The translations under genes were made by a program, and so were the position numbers. Positions 34,801 through 43,576 of a DNA stretch of 64,000 nt are shown here, piece after piece. The stretch is from contig NC_061479.1 of the NCBI RefSeq assembly GCF_022581195.2, positions 2,108,001 to 2,172,000 on the forward strand, read 5' to 3'. How positions within the stretch are numbered: the first letter of the stretch is position 1; the number at the start of each line of letters is the position of its first letter. The notes below the pieces were generated by a model. The model was not told where the DNA came from. It made no database searches and was given only the letters and a program-made list of their open reading frames with translations. The stretch is from Helicoverpa zea. Lineage: Eukaryota > Arthropoda > Insecta > Lepidoptera > Noctuidae.

Positions 34801-35437
34801 TTGTTGCCCGGGTAACTGGGTTGAGGAGATCAGATAGGCATTCTCTCCTTGTAAAGCTCTGGTACTTAGTTGCATCTGGTGGGATTGAAAGCTGATTTCA
34901 ACATAGTTGGGAAAAGGCTCGGGAGATGATAAGAGTTTTGTTGATCAACAATTATGTTAAGAAATCTTATGATTAAAGTAATGTCAATTGTCGCCAAATT
35001 GTCTTGGAAAATTGTTGATTCAGTTTTATAGATTACTTACTTCCTGCTTAGATTTAGAGCTACAAATATACCTATTCATATTAAGAGGGCAAAGAGTAAA
35101 ATAGATACGAAATAATTAGTAAAATGACAACATAAAGAGTTAATTGAACCTTCGTGATAGTTAAAAAGTTATAATATTTGTACCTATAACATCGGTAATT
35201 ATATAATAACAGTTATTATGATTTTAATGCAGTATTCAACTTTTAGAAGTTTGAAAGAAACTTTTTCAAAACAAACTCGAACCGTCGTATCTTCTATGAC
35301 AAATTCGTTACGTACCGAACTATTTTCTAATAAGAAGTTTTTACATAACTTTTAACTTGGAATACTTACTTCCCGGTATAATGTGAATATACCGAGGGGG
35401 TCGATCGATAAGTCGAAGGCGTTTTTCTTCCGTACAT
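19896..35437 (-). CDS. Four-transmembrane protein, six exons, 252 aa (DUF4728/Pasiflora-like, tentative)
   Basis: Complete gene. Exons in transcript order are 35370-35437, 31560-31692, 31019-31148, 30094-30188, 20644-20880 and 19896-19991. All have GT/AG ends and the phases chain exactly to 759 nt. The N-terminus (1-40) is Ser/Thr/Tyr/Arg-rich and cytosolic-like. Hydrophobic segments lie near 59-80, 113-139, 149-172 and 178-206. A 20-odd-residue loop with several Tyr and Gly separates TM1 and TM2, and the sequence LRKEYEKRIVPW precedes TM3. The tail has LADLTKLEDLAHLR followed by MGTMASLNAS and SRPTTPHSTVSTMP. Length and the four-span layout match insect DUF4728 proteins such as Pasiflora (septate junction) and also LAPTM4-like proteins; I cannot choose firmly. 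The 9.2-kb fourth intron holds a LINE remnant, a GC palindrome and a satellite. Confidence 0.88.
20447..20600 (+). repeat. Moth repeat ('ttgcgggattgttcgcgcga' family)
   Basis: Shares ttgttcgcgcgagttaccgcg, tcagtaagagtctgacac and 'cacagcgggag' with the reverse-oriented copy at 60010-60190. Diverged pieces occur near 52380-52480, 55900-55990 and 59600-59770. Lies just 3' of the fifth exon of the four-TM gene. Confidence 0.7.
20881..21995. other. Intron of the four-TM gene with a MITE end and a GC-rich island
   Basis: 21216-21246 (gggtgtgtcgttcacaatca) is the terminus of the TIR family seen at 30508-30913. 21280-21420 is a common moth repeat ('aaaactacgcaacggatttt'). 21801-21930 is an unexplained GC-rich stretch containing cctataaatagcgcgtcgat, a TATA-like word. 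21938-21985 recurs at 29190-29240. Confidence 0.5.
21996..23628 (-). mobile_element. 5'-truncated R4/Dong-like LINE with restriction-like endonuclease
   Basis: Reads right to left. The element begins exactly at the RT catalytic box (IYMDD) beside a TATAATAATAATA run, and ends in a 3' UTR near 21996. Lepidopteran Dong elements insert into TAA repeats, which fits the 5' junction. The 3' UTR (minus strand) contains a 10-bp stem, ctacatttac...gtaaatgtag (22038-22071), and a small hairpin, agccaaaaggct. Confidence 0.75.
22094..23620 (-). pseudogene. C-terminal half of an R4/Dong-like retrotransposon protein
   Basis: 508 open codons beginning at the YMDDIKLY catalytic motif of the RT; the fingers and palm A/B motifs are missing, so it cannot be an active polymerase. 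Downstream come the thumb, a CCHC knuckle (CRKCHTQPETIQHITGAC near 307-324) and a PD-(D/E)xK restriction-like endonuclease: R-x-x-R-P-D-I-T then YLIDIAVP near 390-410, followed by KYEELKEEV. This order (RT, knuckle, endonuclease at the C-terminus) is the hallmark of the R2/R4 class. The frame is uninterrupted for 1.5 kb despite the truncation, suggesting recent insertion into the intron. Confidence 0.85.
23640..24265. other. Intron sequence with moth repeat and SINE fragment
   Basis: 23641-23680 is the ctagctgttgcccgcaactt repeat end. 23985-24150 (+) is a diverged SINE tail (cagaagccagaaagtctg, aggtagtcgctcc, ggaagccaacaccaacatag). No exon seen. Confidence 0.6.
24266..24615. repeat. GC-rich palindromic MITE
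   Basis: Ends are inverted repeats of over 45 bp: ccacattaggcgtgcgcgat...and its complement ending cctaatgtgg. The interior is also largely self-complementary (gtcgcgttttgctgccctgc against gcagggcagcaaaacgcgac). Very GC-rich inside an AT-rich intron. Open frames across it are a by-product of base composition. Confidence 0.85.
24616..26640. other. Intron region, no gene recognised
   Basis: A 139-codon open stretch at 24606-25025 shows no domain I know. ggcctaag at 24613 and ttaaggccaccacattagtg at 25637 face each other, hinting that 24266-25660 may be one larger inverted-repeat element. 26370-26408 is an (acagacaaac)n microsatellite. Confidence 0.4.
26640..28240 (+). repeat. Satellite array, about 11 monomers of ~147 bp with AAB trimer order
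   Basis: The word gaaatcggtccCagaggtcc recurs every 145-149 bp. Type A monomers (ttctccatagatagtcact at 26762, 27056, 27202, 27497, 27643, 27938) alternate with type B (aacttgaacagtcacttta near 26911, 27351, 27791, 28086). The trimer A-A-B at 27056-27496 is repeated at 27497-27937 with shared private changes (ccctgaggtcctgag). It lies inside the fourth intron of the four-TM gene. Confidence 0.9.
28487..28710 (+). repeat. Diverged relative of the foldback arm at 6300-6900
   Basis: Shares order and words with 6836-7020: cacgaggtagt, aattccctcg, tctccatc, caggtcag, gacaagtttttat, and tttctatcaccagaccctg (against tttccatcatcagaccctg). Confidence 0.6.
29358..29744 (-). mobile_element. TIR MITE family M1, truncated copy
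   Basis: Reverse complement of the copy at 30508-30913 over most of its length, ending gaacgacacacccga at 29744. The other terminus is replaced at 29357 by gcggg/tcgctagta repeat sequence. Confidence 0.8.
30336..30480 (+). repeat. SINE 3' fragment
   Basis: Contains ggaggtcagacaggcaatcg, cttagctgcatccggttaga and the terminal ttggggaaaggcttgg. Lies only about 150 bp upstream of the fourth exon (30094-30188) on the gene's strand. Confidence 0.75.
30508..30913 (+). mobile_element. TIR MITE family M1, complete copy
   Basis: About 406 bp, with 30-bp inverted ends tcgggtgtgtcgttcataat / attatgaacgacacacccga and TA on both sides, consistent with Tc1/mariner-type target duplication. No ORF. Nearly identical to 55070-55465. 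Confidence 0.85.
31803..32155 (+). pseudogene. 5'-truncated RTE LINE 3' end
   Basis: Encodes the C-terminal DAAEMRMLRG..VTRMDRVRNEY...RGRPKKRWMD segment, almost identical to the RTE at 62850-64000. Its last coding bases (gccgaccccaaatgaaattg) are deleted between aaaacatg and aggcaggaggatgatgat. Lies in an intron of the four-TM gene. Confidence 0.85.
32165..32390 (+). pseudogene. 3' end of a second RTE subfamily
   Basis: Begins tgctaagtatgaatgtagat, carries aaaagatggatggattgcct and gccgaccccaaataaaattg, and ends gggcaggaggaagaagat. Diverged from the copy directly upstream, so it is a separate insertion or subfamily rather than a tandem duplicate. Confidence 0.75.
33147..34290. mobile_element. 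Inverted-repeat element inserted in M1 copy
   Basis: Subterminal inverted repeats ttactaagtgagcgactgg (33360) and cagtcgctcacttagtaatt (34200), with additional agcgact words nearby. The GC-rich repeat B lies inside. No transposase frame. Confidence 0.55.
33541..33856 (-). repeat. GC-rich repeat B, uninterrupted copy
   Basis: Reverse complement of the split copy at 46796-46865 + 48235-48463. Shared words include gagtcggttttgcagcgatt, cgcaggccgcctcgcccctc and ctgtcacggctccggcgctg. Very GC-rich; frames through it on either strand are compositional, not coding. Confidence 0.8.
34553..34930 (+). repeat. Full-length tRNA-derived SINE
   Basis: Starts gtggtagcctagtgggtaaa (A box), has B-box-like gggttagattcc at 34600, then caggtcaggcaagtaccaat, the body and the terminal gggaaaaggctcgggagatg. 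Best reference copy of the family in this window; at least ten other pieces are present. Confidence 0.85.
35364..35437 (-). promoter_or_regulatory. Start exon and donor site of the four-TM gene
   Basis: ATG at 35437-35435 in aatATGTAC, 68 coding bases, then donor gtaagt at 35369-35364. Codon phase 2 joins the 31692 acceptor exactly (AA+A = Lys23). The LIM gene at 35998 starts 560 bp away on the opposite strand, so the two may share a bidirectional promoter region. Confidence 0.8.
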
Positions 35438-35997
35438 ATTTAATTTTCGTTTATTACTACTGCAGTCGACGCCCTATTTATTAATGTATTCAGGCACTTG
35501 TTTCACTGTGTTTTCACCATTTAGAACAATCCTAGTTTAATATACAGCTGAAATAGCTAACTTATGACTTATTTAAGACACGATTTAATTCATAATTATC
35601 TGTTTTCTTGTAAAAAGCCACGCCTGAAAATTGTTTGTTGCTACTTTCCGTTGTCAACTCGCAATATTACGCGGAAAAACGTATAAAAAGTAATATTCAA
35701 AATATTGGCGCTAGTAGTAACGGAAGATACATAAGTTAGAGAGAGAAGTCCTAAATAGAACTTATTCACGTAATTTAGTAGGATTATATTACAAACGTTT
35801 ATAAAGATAGCAATGACCAAACCGTTTATTATCAAAAGATTGATTTGTGAAGAATGCTTTAAAAGTATTACAAGCCGTTTATTAATTTTTATTTTGTTAA
35901 ATAAAAAATACGCTAATTTGACAATTTGAATTAAACTGTCAATCAACTTTCAAACTGCTGGGCGAAAGCATATATTTTTCAGATATTTTTTAGTAAA

Positions 35998-36624
35998 ATG
36001 GAAGAAATAACTTCTCAAGACGTACGATGCAACGCTAAAAATGAAAAGGATGATAAGATTTTGTATAATAACTATAGGACAAATTGTGGATTGTGCTGTT
36101 AGTATTCTCATCAAAATATACAGTGGTTAAAAAGATATTGATTGTGCACGATGTGAATCGATCGATTTAAAATCGGCAAAATCATTCCGGGAAACATTTT
36201 CACCGTCTACTGTCCACCTCGCTATCCATTATTACGGGTATGAAAGCGCGATAGACAGTTTTGCATTTATAGAAAGGCTAGCTTTTCATTTATAGAACTT
36301 CTTACAACTAACGGAAGTTACTTACAGGTTTATTTATTTTATTTATTCCTTTATTTCAGGCAACTAGGGCCCATAGAAATACAAATACACATATATTATA
36401 GTTTATTTAGTTTTATTTATTATAGTTTAGGATAGGAGCAGTGGTAAAATAATTTATTTTATTTCGCAGGTGTGTGCCATACGCCTCCTTCTCACTCAAG
36501 AACCTACTATGGCCACATCTTCTGCACCGATTGCTTCTATAAGTACATATTTTCGCCCAGCAAGACCGACTGTTCCGGAGACATAACAAAGCTAGAGATT
36601 CAAAGGGAGAATCCAGACGATTAG
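35998..36624 (+). CDS. Small LIM-type zinc-finger protein, 84 aa, first finger decayed
   Basis: Two exons, 35998-36097 and 36470-36624, with donor TGCT|GTTAGT and acceptor TTTCGCAG|GT; phase 1 to 2 restores a Cys codon. The splice site sits at exactly the same LIM position as in the 410-aa gene. The second finger is kept: C33-x2-C36-x15-C52-x2-C55 in a YYGHIFCTDCF context, matching MFYGHVFCNECF in the large paralog. The first finger is degraded: only C11 of the first pair remains (Lys14 in place of the second Cys), the loop is short, and Arg27 replaces His. It ends PDD then TAG, with AATAAA at 36702-36707. Either a fast-evolving small gene or a dying duplicate. Confidence 0.65.
36330..36412 (-). 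repeat. LINE 3'-end fragment in the small LIM gene's intron
   Basis: 'ttcctttatttcaggcaact agggcccata' matches 44400-44465 (tttaaataaggcaactaggc). Probably a truncated LINE tail. Confidence 0.55.
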
Positions 36625-36701
36625 ACACAAAAGATATATTTTTAAGTTTTGAGATAGTATTTCTGTCCAAAAGTATGTAAAAATGGTAATGTTCGAAAAG
36701 T

Positions 36702-36707
36702 AATAAA
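36702..36707 (+). terminator. Poly(A) signal of the small LIM gene
   Basis: AATAAA 78 bases after the TAG, followed by the T/G-rich catgtcttgtatattattga. Confidence 0.6.
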
Positions 36708-36770
36708 CATGTCTTGTATATTATTGAGTTGTTTTTCGATGTTGGTGACCGTATGCGTACGTTCGGGCCC

Positions 36771-37363
36771 TAAAGCTTGGGTTTCCTAGGAAAGCGCCAA
36801 AGCGGTGTCGTCATATAGCGGCCGTAATATTATGGACGCAAATAAACGGACGTCTTTACGGTGATGACATGTGGAAAGTTCCACGGCCGTTTTAACACAC
36901 CGTCATAAACTTTTTGTTAGTTGTATTATACTTACTAACCTGTTTTATTTAATATTTCTCAAATTTCACGACACCAATTCTGTTTTAGTTGACTTTTTCT
37001 ATAATCTTTACTTTTTATATTATTTATTGCTTCGTGGTTACGAACGAAATCTATTAAAATTTCGTCGTCCTCGCTGCTCCAAGAGTTGGAACTCATTTTT
37101 TACGTTGTTCCGAAAAAAAAAACAAATACGGATTAAAAAAGCTTCACCGCTTTCAATAAAACGTTCAACAAACCATCTGACACCGACAAGACGGCCGTCA
37201 TGCAAATGCCGGCACCGCTTTTTAAAGTTACGGTGTCAGTTACCGCCCTCTAGGAAACCGCCCCATTTCGTTTACGACGTAGACAACGTTCTAGTGACGT
37301 CATTCACCGCTGTATTACGGCTGCTATATGACTGCACCACTTTCCTAGGAAACCAAAGCTTGA
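36771..37363. mobile_element. Inverted-repeat DNA transposon remnant with MADF-domain fragment
   Basis: Ends: aaagcttgggtttcctagga...gtcatatagcggccgtaata at the left faces tattacggctgctatatgac...tttcctaggaaaccaaagctt at the right, TIRs of about 60 bp. The interior contains a MADF-like N-terminus on the minus strand (36959-37096). PIF/Harbinger elements carry MADF/Myb-like accessory proteins, so this is probably a non-autonomous Harbinger derivative. Confidence 0.65.
36959..37096 (-). pseudogene. MADF (Myb/SANT-like) domain fragment, 45 codons
   Basis: ATG at 37096 reads MSSNSWSSEDDEILIDFV, then HEAINNIKSKDYRKS and WCREI before TGA at 36959-36961. The spacing of W-x5-9-LI-x-FV-x2-H-x-x-I-x-N-x-KSKDY-R-x5-W-x-x-I is that of the first two helices of a MADF domain; the rest of the domain and any nuclease are missing. 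Confidence 0.6.
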
Positions 37364-37368
37364 ACAGA

Positions 37369-38100
37369 TGGACCGCATTTCAATTGCAATCCAGGGCTGC
37401 CTCCACGAGCGAGAGAATCGCGACGAGTCCGCCCTTATATCGTCGGATAATCTCCACGAACGAGCGATAATTCCGCCGCGTATCGTGGCGAGTCGTTACG
37501 GTATCGCGGCGATTCCGCGGCGACTCGTAACGGTATCGCCGCGTTTCCTTGACGTCACGTTGCCAAAGAAGGGATTCAGTTACGTGCCAGACGAGAGCGA
37601 AATAAGTAAAGCGAGAGGCAATGTTGAAATGACGCTACGTTTTGACAGCGCGCCCGCCGCGCGCTCGTCGCGTCGCGGCGGGCTAGCGACGATGTAATGA
37701 CGTTTTGCGCGCTCGTTGCCACTCGTCGCATCGTGGCGATAATATCGCCGTGTGGAGACGGTTCCATAGAGAGTGTATAGAAAAACGTGGCACAGCGATA
37801 ATATCGCCGCGATTCTCCCGCTCGTGGAGGCAGCCCCAAAGTCCACACGATTCCACGCCAACTGCATATTTCGCGGTTCTATTGCAGTCGTGTCAACTGC
37901 ATTCAAACAGTTTGTTGCTCGTGGTACTACCAATAGTACTACCAGTACGGCAGTACCCGCTTGGTAGTACTACGGGAAGAAAAAATTACCCGTGGTACTT
38001 ACTACTGGTAGTACTATTGGTAGTACCACGGGCAAAAAACGATTCAAACTGGACTTGAACTACAATAAATTCGCAGTTGGATTGCAGTTGAAACGCGGTC
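37369..38100. repeat. Nested foldback element with three levels of inverted repeat
   Basis: Outer pair: gaccgcatttcaattgcaat (37369) faces attgcagttgaaacgcggtc (38081-38100). Inner pair: ggctgcctccacgagcgaga (37398) faces ctcccgctcgtggaggcagc (37820). Third pair: tggtactaccaatagtacta (37922) faces tagtactattggtagtacca (38010). CG-rich throughout. Lies between the convergent LIM genes. Confidence 0.75.
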
Positions 38101-38383
38101 AGTTGACGACGACGCAACGTTGGTATTGTCGGCGATGCATCAGTGCGTTGCGATGCATCGTCGTGACAGATCAACGCAGTGAGTTGATCACACCTGCGTT
38201 GGGTTCTCACTGAGAATTCAGCTTTCGATAATTTGTCTGCCCACTAGTTTGAAGCCCTACAGTGCAGTTTTCATCACGCATGCTGCGGGGCAAATTCTCG
38301 AGTAGATAAATCCTATGACATGAGTCGCGTGCGTATTGAAACCGTCGAATAAATGAAACGAAATTAAAGATTGACACCACATT

Positions 38384-38389
38384 TTTATT
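38384..38389 (-). terminator. Poly(A) signal overlapping the stop codon of the large LIM gene
   Basis: On the minus strand the gene ends GAA TAA AAA TGT, so AATAAA uses the last codon and the stop. tgtggtgtc follows within 15 bases, resembling a downstream GU element. If used, the 3' UTR would be only a few tens of bases. Confidence 0.6.
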
Positions 38390-40748
38390 CATAAATCTCT
38401 CCACAACAAACTTCTTTTTGCAAATAATCACTGTTTACATAAATAGGACCACACTGCCACAAACACTTAGGACAATCCAATGGGGCACTACGCTTTGGCT
38501 CTTGTAGGTCCACCCATCGGCAATACGAATGCTCTTCATAATCGGAGCCATTCGAAAATTTATCATTCTCATTGAAGTTTTGCCATTTTTTCATGAGTTT
38601 TTCTGGTCCACTTAAACCTCTCTCGTGAAGATATTTTGTCAGCTTTTCGATTTTTTCTGCTGCAGACACGTTAGAATTTTCCACGTTTGCTGATTCGTCG
38701 ATGGCTTGGCACGATTCGGGCATATCCGAGACTTCGGTCCGGTTCTCGAACGATAAGTCCCAGGTGCCAAACGAAGCTTCTCCGATTGATACGGCGGGTG
38801 TTGCAGCTGAAAATTTTTCATATTCAAGTCTTACGCACCTAAAAGGGAGATTGTATTTATTATCAGCAAGTTAACTTACTACCTCTACTCCTATGAAGCT
38901 GGTGACTTGAGGAATTAACTAAGAAAATGAAATGTTTGATTCACTACGAGTACCTACTTTGCATAGTACTATTTTCACGCTCGTCTTCGGATAAGGGGTG
39001 AACTGTACTGGCGTGCACAAGGCCTACAAAAACAGACAAGCTTCAATTGACAAGTTTTGGCATTAAAATTAACTAAAGGGGACATGGCCAGCAAGGTTCT
39101 TAACAGCTTCTTGCATTATAAAGACTTGGGGTGAGCTAAGGACAGGTAATAAAACTTCCAAAATATAAGTTAAAAGATGAGAAAACAACGTACATTTCTT
39201 TGGCTCATTATTCTGAAACCAATCCTGGGGTCCGGTGCCACACCGACAGAACGGCGGCTGCTGTCCTTGCATCATGAATATAAAAGGCGCGCTCTCCTTA
39301 TTCCCTGCGAGGAATTCCCTCATGTTCTCAGCAAACTGAGTATTATTCTGCCATTGCTCGAAGCAGTTCTTAAAGAACTCTGATGGGTTGTCCTTATTCC
39401 GGTTTAGAACGTGCTTGTTAAAGCACTCTTCACAGAACACTTGTCCGTAGTATATCTTGATGTTGTCCGTGGGGATCGTGTGGCAGAAGTCTGGAAATAA
39501 GGATATATGTCAGTTAGGTAAATGTTATCAGGTTTAGAGACTAAATTCGCTGGTAAATCAACTTCTAAATAGAGACTTCCCGGCAGTTGGACCACAGTTT
39601 AGATATATTCTCTTGCAAACAGTTATGAACATGGTTCACACCTGTACCAAAGGAAAAATAGGCTAATATTGGATCAGCTGTTCCAGAAACTTCCTCATAT
39701 ACTTACAGCACTTAGCACACTGGGGGTGGAAGCTCTGCCCACTGATGTTCACCTTCTCATTCTCGTCGACACTCTGCAGGCAGCGCGCGCAGATGCATTT
39801 CTTTTGTGGCTCTTCTGGTGCTGGTTGGTCTTCGGATCTCGTTTCTGTTTGAACAAAACAGATTTTGAATTTGAATGCCTAGAGACAGATTAAAGAAAAA
39901 AAACTATCCAAAATATTAGCTACATAACGCTGACTTTGTATAAAGAATAAGCTTAAAGTCGGTGTAGATACTGCAACTTTGTATTCGTTGAGGAAAGACC
40001 AATGTTCAGCAATGGACGGCAATGGGCCGATATGATGATGATGATCTGTCAGACTGTTCTATGTGTACCAGTAGGTTTACGCCGACAGTTTCTTGGTGCA
40101 GTTGACAAATGCAGTCAGCTATTACTTTTAAAACCTGGCAGCCGTCAACTGCACAAAACAATCGGTGCCCCTATACTACCTTTGCTCTCATTTTGACAGT
40201 TAGCCTCTTGCGGCTTCGTGCCAGGCGCCCACTGCATCCACCAGCTATTGGAATGCATGCGGGGGTTGTCGCCCCTGAATCGCGATAGCACGTGCATCTT
40301 AAAGCATTCATTGCAGAACACGTGGCCGTAGAACATCTTTAGTGATGGAGGAATCGTTCGGCAGACGCCTGGGGAACAAAATTTAAGATAATTAGGAATC
40401 AAATTGAATACTGATGAAGAAGAATATAAGAAAAATCTGAACCTGTGTGCAAATAACGGGGATTGACGAGCGCAATTATAGAATCTAAACTCCGTAAGCC
40501 CAATATACCGACAGCGTAAACGGCACATTTTCTTAAAACAACCGTTTACTATGACAATTGAACGTGAATTCGATTGTTTAAAGAAAACTGACGTTTAAGT
40601 TGTCGGTGAACTTGGCCGTTTACTTACAGCACATGCTACAAAGCCTGTGGAAGCTTTGCCCTTCGATATCGACCCTATCTTCAGCTTCGACGGGAAGAAA
40701 GCACCTCGCACAGTAACATTTCTTGGGTGGCTCCTGTGTCTTATCCAT
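38385..40748 (-). CDS. Two-LIM-domain zinc-finger protein, six exons, 410 aa
   Basis: Exons are 40628-40748, 40180-40368, 39707-39844, 39194-39490, 38958-39023 and 38385-38806. Every junction is GT/AG and enters in phase 1, giving 1233 nt. LIM1 is C13-x2-C16-x17-H34-x2-C37-x2-C40-x2-C43-x15-C59-x2-C62. LIM2 is C122-x2-C125-x17-H143-x2-C146-x2-C149-x2-C152-x16-C169-x2-C172. Each LIM is split by an intron after the same Cys codon, so the domain arose by exon-pair duplication. Later features are an acidic Gln/Asn/Phe-rich stretch, PPFCRCGTGP, and a Cys-rich end (CPKCLWQCGP, VCCGEIYE). LIM domains bind partner proteins; no catalytic domain, homeobox or nuclear signal is evident. I do not recognise an orthologue. 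The ATG at 40748 is the first in frame. Confidence 0.85.
40504..40615. repeat. Short hairpin MITE, family copy 2
   Basis: ataccgacagcgtaaacgg...ttttcttaaaaca faces tttaaagaaaactgacg...gttgtcggtgaacttgg. Sits in the first intron of the large LIM gene. Confidence 0.75.
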
Positions 40749-42354
40749 ATTGCTAGGATAAGAGGCTAACGAATTAATTTTGTTAAGTAAAAAAATTATA
40801 AAATTTTTAAAACTGTAAAAATTCTTGAGGAATCAGCAATTTTATTCCATGGCAGTTGGTTGGAAGGTGGAAAATGATTTAATAATAAAAGAACATCGGT
40901 TCTATGAGGACGGAAGAATAGATTTTGAATTCTGCTATTTTTTCTAAGCTGACAGTAATATTATTTGCTGGCGATATTGAGAACTTTTTACTCGGAACAC
41001 TACAGAGGATTGTAATAAATTACATACAATCTTTTTTGCAGAAAAATATAAGTCCGATTCAGAATCTGAACAGCGTATTGTAATTTACTCTCGGAGGTCT
41101 GGATTGAAATAATTTTGAGATTAGCGACTATTTTAAGTATTTCTATAGTTAATATTCTAAGAGCTGTATTATCGACCTCCAGCGTATAAACTCTTAATAA
41201 GCAGAAAGCTATCTTTCTGCTAGGCTTTCAATAAGTGTTAAATACACACACTCGGATAAAGTTTAATGATCTAACACTGAAAGAGTTCGAACAAACATGT
41301 ATTCAGCTTATTAGTATAGGTTTCAGCAATCTTGTACATAACTATGCTCTTCTTGTTATTTATGAAAATAAATAGTAGTATAGCGTGTAGTTTCCATAAA
41401 TATACACAGATGTCACTGTTACCAGTTTGTCGAATTCACGTTGAGTTACATCACTAAACAAATGACGAATCTCATCTCGATTGTAAAGAACGTAGCGCGT
41501 CACTATTGTGTTGCATATGTGTGTTGTACAGAATTGTTTGTGTTATCTATCATGTTTTTATCAAAAAAGTGATGTTTGTGAACTTGTATGGATATAAATC
41601 TACGCTTATTTAGTGGTAAAGTAGATCTATTATCTTATCTTGATCAGTTGGTTTGCTTAGAAGTTGGTAAAACAGAGTTAGCATAGGTTATGACGGACGT
41701 TAATCGTTGTGAATGTACCAGCTCATGTTTTTACATTTTTATGATTGAAAAACGAACGTTTGAACGCGGATGGTGTGATTAACTGATAAATCATTGTCTC
41801 AGTCATCGTATTAACTACTTATATAGTTGTTTGAATTGATATTTGAGTAAATAAATGAGTTTGAAAATCGCTGTCGAATTGTCAAATGTAAGATGGGCTA
41901 AACTTTTTTTTTCTGTTGAGATGACCCCGACGTTTACGGTTTGGGGCCTTCGACGATGAAGGTGCTAAATGTATTGCCTTAATGTGAAAAAGTTTTAAAA
42001 CCTTCAAGAGTTTTTGTTTATTTGTTAGAGAGAACTAGTAAATAAAAAAAACATTAAATACCACAGTTTTGAAATTGTTTGAATAAATTAACACATTTTA
42101 AGATTTAAAAGTTTTCAAACTAAATTAATATTTATGCTTGTCTTTCAAAGTAGGTGAGTGACTGATTTCTTCTTATCAACTGCATTTTTGTTTGTTTTCA
42201 TTGAAAAAGTAGGCCAAAACCTCATTGTTTTTGATCTATTTATCAACATCAAAGATAGTTATTATCTACCTTACTACAAGATATCTTTACATAGAACATT
42301 GATTGTAAAAAGTCCATACATTAGTTTATATAGATTTGAAATCCACTCAGCAGT
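40749..42354. other. Upstream flank of the large LIM gene
   Basis: AT-rich, with no exon, TIR pair or SINE that I can identify. The promoter of the minus-strand LIM gene must lie here, but no clear TATA or initiator stands out. Confidence 0.4.
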
Positions 42355-42600
42355 TTTTGAGATTATTAAAGATAAAGATAAAAAGTCATTTATTCAAAGT
42401 AGGCTGAAAATCAGCCCTTTTTGAAGGTCAAATTAACAACAGACCACCCCCAAAACGCCCGCCCTTCACCAATTCCTATGTGTTTTTGCTGGGAAGAAGA
42501 AGTGGTGGAACAAAGTCCCCAGCAATTATTATACAAAATTAACAGAAGAAAAACAACTTCGATTCAGCTGTTTTTAATGAAATATGGTGTGCCAGGTGTT
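42355..42600 (-). repeat. LINE/SINE-like repeat, copy 1
   Basis: On the minus strand: gttccaccacttcttcttcc, cagcaaaaacacat, then gctgattttcagcctacttt gaataaatgac. Second copy at 60645-60775 on the plus strand. Confidence 0.65.
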
Positions 42601-42954
42601 TCTAAGTAATATATAAGCAAAATTAGCTCAGCCGTTTCACAAACGTGCCCCACAAACGTGTTTTGCCTGTTTCAAAAATAATATATTATTCATAGAAAAC
42701 AATGCATAATACTTGATGATCTACATTTAATATTAATCTGGTTTATATTTATTTTGTACACACCTTTAGTACTACTCTGCACTCCCAGTTTAAAACTATA
42801 GATTCCCTTGATAAATGGACTATTTACCACAGAGCAAATTTTTTCGTATCAGCTCAGTAGTTACTGGGAAATGAATAAATTCTTCACTTTTACAAAAAAT
42901 TGAGTGCAGCTCAGCATGTCTTTTTCCATATTTCTTTGACTGACACTGCCTGGC

Positions 42955-43318
42955 CTTTTCCCGACTATCTAGTCCAGTCTGACCAGATGCAGCTGAGTAA
43001 CAGCATTTTACAAAGAGCAACAGCCTATCTGACCTCCTCAACCCAGTTGCCCGGATAGGGCAATCCAATACACCTAGGGAAGACTAGTTGTCAGACTTGC
43101 TGGCTTCTGACTAGCCATAACAACTGCTAAATATGTTCAGTGGCAGCCTGGACCTACAGTTTAATGTGCCATCCGAAACACAGTCATTGGTGTCTAAGAT
43201 ATACTCAGAAAGTACATACAAACTTAGAAAAGTTGCATTGGTACTTGCCTGACCTGGAATCGAACCCATGCCCTTATATTCGAGGGGTTGGTTCTTTGCC
43301 CACTAGGCCACCACGACT
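42955..43318 (-). repeat. Full-length tRNA-derived SINE, minus strand
   Basis: Reads gtggtggcctagtgggcaaa (A box) and ggttcgattccaggtcagg (intact B box) from 43318 leftward. The tail ends near 42955 with ctggactagatagtcgg. Confidence 0.85.
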
Positions 43319-43576
43319 TATTGGTTACTTATTACCATGACTTGCATGTGGATGAAAGTTAGGAGATAAAAGTCCCTAAAAACTCTAAATAAGCATATTT
43401 TGTTTCAGAATGGTCCATCTGGATGTTAAAAAACGAAAAATGTCCCGCCATGAGAAGGCAAAAAGCGGCTTTGTAAGTAAAAATCTTTTTATAACGTATA
43501 CTGTAACTGTTAGGAAAATATTTCAGCTCGACAGGGATTAAAATAGGGTTACATAACTTACCAAAACATATAAGTA

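Noticed and set aside
36871..37470. 199-codon plus-strand frame
   Set aside because: Crosses the end of one inverted-repeat element into the next and is antisense to the MADF fragment.
43255..43318. tRNA gene on the minus strand (A and B boxes), likewise 45840-45893
   Set aside because: No acceptor-stem pairing or anticodon arm is evident, and each continues into a repeated SINE body.
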